This document shows, piece after piece, positions 5,807 to 12,664 of a stretch of DNA of 15,038 bases. The DNA is taken from NCBI GenBank assembly GCA_023144715.1, contig JAGLFC010000047.1:1-15038 (forward strand), given 5' to 3'. This DNA comes from Gammaproteobacteria bacterium (lineage in GTDB: Bacteria; Pseudomonadota; Gammaproteobacteria; GRL18). The position numbers and the translations under genes are program-made. The notes under the pieces are model-generated. The model had not been told where the DNA came from and did no database searches. It saw nothing but the letters and a program-made list of their open reading frames with translations. Positions within the stretch are counted from its first letter, which is position 1. The number at the start of each line of letters is the position of its first letter.

Positions 5807-7600
5807 GTGATAACTGAAGGCTATAAATGTGCTGATCAAGCAGAAGATAAGTTGGATTTTAAACAATATCTTGTTTATTTCGATAAACTTTTTGTACAAA
5901 TAATAATAGTATTGCTAATGAGTATTTTATTATATGCCAATAGTATTCATGCCCCCTTTTATTTGGATGATTATTCTTCAATTGTCGAAAATAAAGCCGT
6001 ACATCAACTCAATGATTTAAGTACTATTTGGCAATTTTCACAGGCGCGTTTTATTGGCTATTTAAGTTTTGCATTCAATTATAGTGATCATCATAGTACA
6101 AGCAATTTTCACTTAATGAATATTAGTATTCACTTTTTTTCTGGTGTTGCAGTGTTATTTTTATTAAGAGGTTTATTACTCGCATCGAATAATATCCGTT
6201 ATTTAAGTGCGATTTCTTTATTAGGTGCTCTTTTTTTTATTACGGCTCCTTTGCAAACTCAGGCAATTACTTATATTGTACAAAGATTAGCTTCTATGGC
6301 CGCTCTTTTTTATATGTTAAGTATGGTTTTTTATGTATATGCTCGCTTAAAAAAACAAGGGTTATTATTTTTCCCTGTTGCTATTTTTGCTTTACTGGCT
6401 TTTTTTACGAAACAAAATACTGCGACCCTACCTTTTGCGTTATTATTAATTGAAGCTCTTTTTTTTCACACCTTTACCAAAGAACATTTAAAAAGATATA
6501 TTGGTTTTGGTCTTATGATCATCACTTTAATGATACTGGCTTTATTGATAATCTCTGGTTTTGATGTCTCTCAATTGGATAAAATCACTCGTGATCCACA
6601 AACCATTGGACGAATCACACGAACGGAATATTTTAGTACTCAGTTAGTCGCATTATGGCATTACATTTATTTATTTTTTGTGCCACTTTCATTGCATATT
6701 GATTATGATTTTCCTCTACAAAAAAGTTTATTGTCATTATCAACCATTATGGCTTTTTTAGCACATCTTGCTGTGATCAGTGTTGCCTTTATTTTTCGTA
6801 AAAAACAACCGTTATTTTTATTTGCTGTCGTATTTTATTATTTAGCTCATGCCGTTGAATCCAGTTTTTTACCTATTTTTGATGTCTTTTTTGAACACCG
6901 TGCTTATTTGCCTAATCTGGGTTTAGCTTTACTGACTTCGCTCACTTTAATAGGCTTATTACAAAGAATGACTGAGCAAGATAAAAATCCTATTATAATA
7001 GTAATCATCATCCTCTTATTACTCAGTTGGTTTTCCTATCTTACCTATCAGCGTAATAATGTGTGGAATAATCCAATAGAACTCTATCAAGAAGAAACAC
7101 GTCTAAGCCCTAATAAAGAACGAGTTTGGGCGGCATTGGGTAAATATTATTTAACACATAGACAATATGAGGAAGCTTTACAAAGCTATGGTAAAGCGTT
7201 AAATTTAGCACGTAATGACGATACATTAGAGGTTTTACCAACAACCTTATTAAATACTTACTTTGCCTTACTTTATACCAACCAATTTGATAAAGCGGTG
7301 TATATTGAATCGCTTATTCCTGTAGAGCAACTGACTCAACATGATAAAAGTATTTTTTATTTTATGAAAGGCAATCGCTTATCCCGTGCTAGAGATAGTT
7401 CTGGTGCAATAGTTTATTTGAAAAAAGCATTATTGATTAACCCAGATTATCTTGATGCTAAATCAAATTTAGCTGCTAATTATATGATTAATAAAGAGTT
7501 TAAAATATCAAGAACCTTGTTAAATGAAGTGTTAGCGATTCAACCAAATCATAATACGGCATTAATTTATTTAAAACAGATAAATAATTTGGGACAATAA
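5807..7600 (+). CDS. TMTC-like GT-C membrane glycosyltransferase with C-terminal TPR repeats
   Basis: This 597-aa protein has about ten membrane segments between residues 30 and 412 and a TPR domain from about 435 to 595. The first external loop carries FYLDDYSSIVENKAV (51-65), with the paired acidic residues D54/D55 in the place of the GT-C catalytic motif. HLMNISIHFFSG (102-113), QTQAITYIVQRLASMAALF (150-168) and FFEHRAYLPNLG (361-372) each match conserved parts of the TMTC/Pmt-related family. Those enzymes use polyprenyl-phosphate-linked mannose to glycosylate proteins. TPR units start near 438, 480, 515 and 549 and could dock the protein substrate in the periplasm. The start is GTG at 5807, supported by AGGA at 5795-5798 with 8 nt spacing. 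The protein follows the GT2/DUF2304 pair by 10 nt. Catalysis and the acceptor are inferred from family resemblance only. Confidence 0.8.
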   Translation: MITEGYKCADQAEDKLDFKQYLVYFDKLFVQIIIVLLMSILLYANSIHAPFYLDDYSSIVENKAVHQLNDLSTIWQFSQARFIGYLSFAFNYSDHHSTSNFHLMNISIHFFSGVAVLFLLRGLLLASNNIRYLSAISLLGALFFITAPLQTQAITYIVQRLASMAALFYMLSMVFYVYARLKKQGLLFFPVAIFALLAFFTKQNTATLPFALLLIEALFFHTFTKEHLKRYIGFGLMIITLMILALLIISGFDVSQLDKITRDPQTIGRITRTEYFSTQLVALWHYIYLFFVPLSLHIDYDFPLQKSLLSLSTIMAFLAHLAVISVAFIFRKKQPLFLFAVVFYYLAHAVESSFLPIFDVFFEHRAYLPNLGLALLTSLTLIGLLQRMTEQDKNPIIIVIIILLLLSWFSYLTYQRNNVWNNPIELYQEETRLSPNKERVWAALGKYYLTHRQYEEALQSYGKALNLARNDDTLEVLPTTLLNTYFALLYTNQFDKAVYIESLIPVEQLTQHDKSIFYFMKGNRLSRARDSSGAIVYLKKALLINPDYLDAKSNLAANYMINKEFKISRTLLNEVLAIQPNHNTALIYLKQINNLGQ

Positions 7601-7639
7601 GAATGTTATGAATAAGTACGTTATTGATTATTTATTCAA
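7601..7639. other. Gene-end spacer after the glycosylation cassette
   Basis: A TGAATAA (7609-7615) and TTATTCA (7632-7638) pair could form a weak 7-bp AT-only hairpin with a 16-nt loop just after the TAA of the GT-C gene. No U-run follows, so a factor-independent terminator is not supported. The cassette may end by another mechanism or read through. Confidence 0.3.
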
Positions 7640-7668
7640 GTGACAATCTTGTTTTGTTTAACTATACT
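7640..7668 (+). promoter_or_regulatory. Sigma-70-type promoter for the haem-sensor kinase
   Basis: GTGACA at 7640-7645 (5 of 6 to consensus) and TATACT at 7663-7668 (5 of 6) are separated by exactly 17 nt. This is the best promoter match seen in the window. Transcription would start near 7675, leaving a leader of about 180 nt before the kinase start at 7857, with a 20-codon ORF inside it. Confidence 0.6.
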
Positions 7669-7764
7669 GTGTTTTATAGGCGATGCAGATGATGTTTGTA
7701 TGTGATATGTGGATAGCATTAAAAAGCACTTTTATTATTGTGGTTCATTCTTTATCTTTATAAT

Positions 7765-7769
7765 GAGGA
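7765..7769 (+). promoter_or_regulatory. Strong ribosome binding site of the 20-codon leader ORF
   Basis: GAGGA lies 6 nt before the ATG at 7776. This is one of the best Shine-Dalgarno matches in the window, better than that of the kinase gene it precedes. Confidence 0.5.
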
Positions 7770-7775
7770 AAAACT

Positions 7776-7838
7776 ATGGGTATTATTCCAGAAGATATTG
7801 TCTTTTACATTCAGCCTAATTTTCTTTTGATCATTTAA
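7776..7838 (+). CDS. Possible 20-aa leader peptide upstream of the haem-sensor kinase
   Basis: This short ORF begins with an ATG placed 6 nt after GAGGA and ends at TAA 7836-7838. The product would be MGIIPEDIVFYIQPNFLLII: an acidic N-terminal half and a hydrophobic end. It ends 18 nt before the kinase ATG at 7857, which has no clear ribosome site of its own. Two explanations fit what is seen. It may be a translated leader that feeds ribosomes to the kinase by reinitiation, or it may be a decayed gene end that kept its ribosome site. I recognise no homologue. The ORF is too short for coding statistics, so the call rests on the ribosome site and placement. Confidence 0.35.
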   Translation: MGIIPEDIVFYIQPNFLLII

Positions 7839-7856
7839 AAAAAGTGATTCTAAAAA

Positions 7857-10154
7857 ATGTTACCCTTAAAATATAATAATGATTTATCGACCAAAAATAT
7901 AGTGAATGGTATTGCTTTGCTCATTCTTCTTTGGACACTCTGTATCTCAGCTTCTCTTGCATGGAATATTTATAATACACACAAACAAGCCCATCAACAT
8001 GCCAAAGAAATGGCCTTAAATAGTTTTAATCGTGATCAAGCGTTACGACAGTGGATTGCAGAACATGAAGGTATTTATATTCTGAATGCTCAAAATAGCG
8101 AAGAAAATGGAAAAGAGTCTTTTATCTTACTTGATCCCGCTACTTTTTTAAAAAAAGTAATGGAACGTTTTCCAGAAAATTTTGATTCTTCAATAAGAAT
8201 GATTGGTTTTAATCCTTTTAATAAAACAAATCTTCCGAATGCTTTAGAGACTGCCATGCTCAATGGTTTTTTAAAGGGAGATAAGCAATATATTGATTAT
8301 CGCATCATTGAAAATCATTCTCAGTTAGGTCTTTTTAAGCCAATGAGAGCACATAAAAATTGTTTATCTTGCCATGCAGCACTGAATTTTGAAGAAGGTG
8401 ATTTGATCGGGGCTGCGGGTGTTTATATTAATCTGCACCCTTTTACGCTGTCTGCAAAAAAACTCAGGTTCATCCTAGTCATTACTCATTTAATTATTTG
8501 GGCGTTTGGTTATATAATCATTGTACTTTATGGTAAAAAAACGGAAGAAAATTTTAAAGCACATGAGTATTTAGAACAACAATTGGCACAATCTCATTCG
8601 GATTTAGAAATAAGAGTAGAAGAACGTACCTTAGAATTATCAAAATTATCACAGGCACTTCAGCAGAGTCCTGTGTTAGTGATTATTACTAATGAAAAGG
8701 GCTTAATTGAATATGTGAATCCTTATTTTTCTCAAATAACAGGCTATACTGATGATGAGATTTTGGGTAAAAATCCTTCACTATTAAAATCATCTTTTAC
8801 TTCAGAAGCTACTTATAAAGAATTATGGGCGACCATTAATAAAGACTCTATTTGGTCAGGAGAATTATGCAATTTACGTAAAGATGGTAGCCAGTTTTGG
8901 GTCTCTGCTTCTATAGGAGCATTCTTTTCTGACACCGATAAAATATTGGGTTATATTGCAGTTGAACAAGATATTAGTTATAAAAAAGAAGTGGAATACA
9001 ATCTTATTCAAGAGAAGGAACGAGCAGAGCAAGCTAATAAGACAAAATCTGAATTTCTAGCCAGTATGAGCCATGAATTACGTACGCCATTAAATGCTAT
9101 TATTGGTTTTGCACAATTAGCTGAACTGGATGACAATATAAGTGAGCAACAAAAAAGTAATTCATCTGAAATTTATAGTGCAGGTAAACATTTACTGAGT
9201 TTAATTAATGATATTTTAGATTTAAGTGCTATTGAAAGTGGACGTGTCAAACTGCATATGAAACATGTACAGTATGAAGCCATTATCAAAGAATGTTATA
9301 AATTAATTCAGCCTATTGCATTAGAAAAACAAATTACCTTAGACTTTTCAAATTATATCTGTAATTGTGAAGTTGAAGCAGATTATTTACGTCTTAAACA
9401 AGTGCTCCTTAATTTATTATCAAATGCTATAAAATATACGGAAAGATTAGGTCGTGTTCAATTAGAATGTAATGGTGATATGCCCGATCATATTATTATT
9501 AATATTACTGATAATGGTGATGGCATTAGCCCAGAAAATTTAACTCATTTATTTAAGCCTTTTGAACGTTTAGGTATGGAGAATAGCAGTATTCAAGGGA
9601 CAGGTATTGGTTTAGTCATTTCCAAAAAATTAATTAAAATGATGAATGGAGACATTACGGTTAAAAGTACTGTAGGAGAGGGCAGTACGTTTTCAATTAT
9701 TTTACCTAAATCAACGCTTTTAAGTGATGATTCTATGATAGTAGAAGACCCCATAAAAGCATTTTTACCTGTTCAACAAAATAAAAAAATTAATATTTTT
9801 TATGTAGAAGATAATGTGGCTAATTTAACGTTAATGAAAAATATTATTGCTCATCAAAATGGTTGGAATTTACGTTATTCAGAAACAGCAGAAGAAGGTA
9901 TTGAACGTATTAAACAGAAGCAACCCGATATTATTTTAATGGATATTAATTTACCTGGTATGAATGGTATTGAGGCTTGTCAAATAATAAAAATGGATAA
10001 ACAACTCAAGCATATTCCTATTATTGCTGTAAGTGCAGTGGCAACAAAAATTAAAATTGAAAGGGCGATAGAAGCGGGCTTTGATCACTATATTACCAAG
10101 CCAATTGATATTAAAAATCTTATTCAAACCATTATCAGTTCTTTAGAAGCGTAG
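7857..10154 (+). CDS. Hybrid sensor histidine kinase with Tll0287-like (DUF3365) haem-motif domain, PAS and receiver
   Basis: This 765-aa membrane kinase starts a phosphorelay. Helix TM1 (about 16-38) and TM2 (about 203-225) bracket a periplasmic domain of the Tll0287-like/DUF3365 type, ending in NCLSCHAAL with a CxxCH c-type haem motif (C169, C172, H173). A PAS domain (about 262-380) contains the ITGYTDDEILGKNPSLL element. HisKA has the phospho-acceptor H406 in SHELRTPLN. The HATPase has N523, DNGDGI (552-557) and GTGIGL (581-586). The C-terminal receiver has acidic E651/D652, phospho-acceptor D696, S726 and K748. There is no DNA-binding or cyclic-dinucleotide output, so an Hpt protein or separate regulator is needed. 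The likely input is redox state or a small ligand at the haem, which is inference. The 3' end overlaps the convergent kinase gene by 12 nt. An in-frame TAA at 7851 fixes the start at 7857. Confidence 0.92.
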   Translation: MLPLKYNNDLSTKNIVNGIALLILLWTLCISASLAWNIYNTHKQAHQHAKEMALNSFNRDQALRQWIAEHEGIYILNAQNSEENGKESFILLDPATFLKKVMERFPENFDSSIRMIGFNPFNKTNLPNALETAMLNGFLKGDKQYIDYRIIENHSQLGLFKPMRAHKNCLSCHAALNFEEGDLIGAAGVYINLHPFTLSAKKLRFILVITHLIIWAFGYIIIVLYGKKTEENFKAHEYLEQQLAQSHSDLEIRVEERTLELSKLSQALQQSPVLVIITNEKGLIEYVNPYFSQITGYTDDEILGKNPSLLKSSFTSEATYKELWATINKDSIWSGELCNLRKDGSQFWVSASIGAFFSDTDKILGYIAVEQDISYKKEVEYNLIQEKERAEQANKTKSEFLASMSHELRTPLNAIIGFAQLAELDDNISEQQKSNSSEIYSAGKHLLSLINDILDLSAIESGRVKLHMKHVQYEAIIKECYKLIQPIALEKQITLDFSNYICNCEVEADYLRLKQVLLNLLSNAIKYTERLGRVQLECNGDMPDHIIINITDNGDGISPENLTHLFKPFERLGMENSSIQGTGIGLVISKKLIKMMNGDITVKSTVGEGSTFSIILPKSTLLSDDSMIVEDPIKAFLPVQQNKKINIFYVEDNVANLTLMKNIIAHQNGWNLRYSETAEEGIERIKQKQPDIILMDINLPGMNGIEACQIIKMDKQLKHIPIIAVSAVATKIKIERAIEAGFDHYITKPIDIKNLIQTIISSLEA

Positions 10155-12452
10155 TTGCAAAATAGCATCAATATTTTGAAAAAGTTCTGAAATATTAAAA
10201 GGCTTACTAATGTGTGCAACAAAGCCTAATTTTTTTGATTTTTCAATATCGCTGTGCATTGCATTAGCGGTTAATGCCATAATAGGTATATCACAGGTAC
10301 TAGGATTAATAGCTAATTGTTGTGCTGCTTCATAACCATCAATACCGGGTAAATTAATATCCATTAGAATCAGATCGGGCTGGTATGTTATTGCTTGTTT
10401 AACACCCTCTTCTCCAGATTTAGCATTTAATAATTTAAGATCATCGCGAATAGAAAATACAGATTCCATTAACAATAAATTACTTGAGTTATCTTCAATA
10501 TAAAGAATATTATAATTTTTTTCTAAAGGGGTGTTGAGTATCTTATCTGTTTTAACCATTGCTTTTACTCTTGTTGATTGACTGACATTTTTTAATATGA
10601 GCCAGAAGGTACTGCCTTCTCCTAGCTGACTGACAAATTCAATTGTCCCCCCCATCATTTCAATCAACCTCTTTGAAATAATAAGACCTATACCTGTTCC
10701 TTGAATATTACTACTTTCTTTGCCGAGACGATTAAATGCTTGAAATAATTTTTTTTGATTATCACTTGAGATTCCATACCCTGTATCAGACACACCTAGC
10801 TTAATCATATTATTAGAGTCTTTGGTACAAGAAATTTTAATATGACCTTGAATATCCGTGTACTTGATTGCATTAGAAAGAAGGTTTATAAGTGATTGTT
10901 TTAAACGCACTTCATCGGCTTTTACAATATAATTACATTGTGCTAATTGATAGTCAATACTCATCTCTTTTTTGAGAAGCAAAGGATTAATTAAGGTAAG
11001 ACATTCTTGAATCAGAGGGATTAAATGGACTTCTGTCATATTTAAAGTGACTTGATGGGCATCAATTTTTGCTAATTCTAATAAATCATTAATTAAGGTG
11101 AGTAAATGTTGTCCTGCTTCGTTAATATGTTGGCTATTTTCTATATGTTGTGGAGCAATATTTTTATCATATTGAAACAATTGTGCATAACCAATAATAG
11201 AGTTCAGTGGCGTTCTTAATTCATGTGACATGGATGCCAAAAATTCTGATTTTGCTTGATTGGCGTGTTCAGCAGTATCACGAGCTTCAATAAGTTGCTT
11301 ATTTTGATGATTAATAGTGTGCAAAAGTTTATTTTTTTGTTCTAAATCTTTGTTCTGCTCAGTAATGGTGTTATTAAAATAAAATTGACTGAATTTAAAA
11401 GCGGTAAAGAGTAGGAGTTCAATAATAATGAAGGTGAGTAAGCCATATAAAATATTAATTTTTTGAGTTTTTAGATGATTGATATAAAGTGCTGTGACAT
11501 CTTTCCAAATAAAAATTGAACCAACATGATCATGCTGTCCTGTTTTAAGTCCAATATAATCATTAAAAGGATAAAAATTGGCAAAATAGTATTTTCCATT
11601 TATTTTTAAAAATTTAAGTTGATTATCATGGATAATTTTTTTATTTGAAAAATTAATCTGATCAATGATATTTGTAACTGTTGGGCGTGAAGAGGCTTCA
11701 ATGACACAGTCACATTTTGGTATACTGGTATTAAAACGATTTTTATAAAAAGTAGGCCACATATATTTTTTTAAATATGTTTTTTTAAGTAAAACAGCAA
11801 TTCCAGCATCAAAATTAGTATCAATATGTTTAAACATAGATGTAAATGATGTACCAGCTTCCAAAGTACCAATAAATTGTTTTTTAGCATTTTTATTTTT
11901 TTGATAAAAAATAGGTACCATACTTCTTATACCAGAATCAACACGCCCAATTTCAAATCCTGAACGTTGTAGTTGTTCTTTATTGGTATCAACCACGGTA
12001 AAGCGTACATTATCCATATTATCACCAAATTTTTCTGGCCAGTGTACTCGTAAAAAACTGGTATCACCAGGTCCTAAATGGAAGTGTAATTGTCGCACAT
12101 TAAAATTTTTCTTCGCGATATTCCAACCAGAAAGAGTATGATCGAGTATTTTTTGACGAATTAATGCAGATTCAGCACCTCCAGAACCGCCTCCTTCTTT
12201 GGCAAGTGCTACTTTCCCTTGAAAAAAAAGATCTTGTATGTGTTTATCTTCGGCATACAATGTCGCAATGAGCAGTAAGTTTTCATAAGTGGATTCTAAT
12301 TCGGTATTAAAGGCTGTGTATAAGGATTCACTTTTTTCTATAAAAGTATGTTGTAAGGTAATTTTGCTATAGTAATAATTAATTAAAATAAAGCTTATAT
12401 CAAAACAAAAAATAGCAATACTTAAAAAAATAAACAGTTTATTTTGTTTCAT
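10143..12452 (-). CDS. Hybrid sensor histidine kinase with dCache_3-type sensor and receiver
   Basis: With the ATG at 12452 the product has 769 aa. TM1 lies at about 6-27 and TM2 at about 331-360 (this numbering). The periplasmic part matches double Cache domain 3: an EGGGSGG loop, then RQLHFHLGPG and TSFLRVHWPEKFGD, a signature of that family, which binds small molecules. After a short coiled coil come HisKA (H410 in SHELRTPLN), HATPase (N527, D556 in DTGYG, GTGIGL at 585-590) and a receiver (E653/D654, phospho-acceptor D698, T728, K750). No output domain follows. The core closely resembles that of the convergent kinase, so the two are paralogues with different sensors. The frame is open upstream to a TTG at 12542, which would add 30 residues. 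That start is rejected because it is TTG, has no leader-like sequence, and coincides with a candidate -35 box. The ligand is unknown. Confidence 0.9.
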   Translation of the reverse strand: MKQNKLFIFLSIAIFCFDISFILINYYYSKITLQHTFIEKSESLYTAFNTELESTYENLLLIATLYAEDKHIQDLFFQGKVALAKEGGGSGGAESALIRQKILDHTLSGWNIAKKNFNVRQLHFHLGPGDTSFLRVHWPEKFGDNMDNVRFTVVDTNKEQLQRSGFEIGRVDSGIRSMVPIFYQKNKNAKKQFIGTLEAGTSFTSMFKHIDTNFDAGIAVLLKKTYLKKYMWPTFYKNRFNTSIPKCDCVIEASSRPTVTNIIDQINFSNKKIIHDNQLKFLKINGKYYFANFYPFNDYIGLKTGQHDHVGSIFIWKDVTALYINHLKTQKINILYGLLTFIIIELLLFTAFKFSQFYFNNTITEQNKDLEQKNKLLHTINHQNKQLIEARDTAEHANQAKSEFLASMSHELRTPLNSIIGYAQLFQYDKNIAPQHIENSQHINEAGQHLLTLINDLLELAKIDAHQVTLNMTEVHLIPLIQECLTLINPLLLKKEMSIDYQLAQCNYIVKADEVRLKQSLINLLSNAIKYTDIQGHIKISCTKDSNNMIKLGVSDTGYGISSDNQKKLFQAFNRLGKESSNIQGTGIGLIISKRLIEMMGGTIEFVSQLGEGSTFWLILKNVSQSTRVKAMVKTDKILNTPLEKNYNILYIEDNSSNLLLMESVFSIRDDLKLLNAKSGEEGVKQAITYQPDLILMDINLPGIDGYEAAQQLAINPSTCDIPIMALTANAMHSDIEKSKKLGFVAHISKPFNISELFQNIDAILQLRF

Positions 12453-12513
12453 TTTATTAAAAAATGATCCATTATTATGATGTAATTTTATATAAAAAAG
12501 AATAGTAAGATAA

Positions 12514-12542
12514 ATAGTAGCCCTTTTATTAATATAAATCAA
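12514..12542 (-). promoter_or_regulatory. Candidate promoter of the dCache_3 kinase
   Basis: Read on the minus strand, TTGATT (12542-12537) and TACTAT (12519-12514) are 17 nt apart, each 4 of 6 to the sigma-70 consensus. Transcription would start near 12507, about 55 nt before the ATG at 12452. This supports the shorter protein. Confidence 0.35.
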
Positions 12543-12664
12543 TTAGGCTTTATCATCATTTTAGTCTAAAAAACTAAAAAATAAAGTCATAATGATGTAA
12601 AATAATTTGTTTTTTTACTATAAATTAATGAATTCATCTCAGTAAAACTTTCAGGCAATCAATT
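12543..12664. other. Divergent regulatory region between the dCache_3 kinase and prfB
   Basis: This AT-rich spacer separates two divergent genes. It holds two interlocked inverted repeats: CATCATT (12554-12560) with AATGATG (12591-12597), and TTTTAGT (12559-12565) with ACTAAAA (12573-12579). It also holds a perfect 10-bp palindrome ATGAATTCAT (12628-12637). A TATAAA at 12619-12624 may be the -10 of prfB, but I see no matching -35. These could be operator sites or chance symmetry in AT-rich DNA. Confidence 0.35.

Noticed and set aside
7609..7638. Factor-independent terminator after the GT-C gene
   Set aside because: The stem is seven AT-only pairs with a long loop and is not followed by a T run.
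12559..12579. Terminator hairpin between the kinase and prfB
   Set aside because: Both genes point away from this site, so a terminator has no gene to end; the stem is short and AT-rich.
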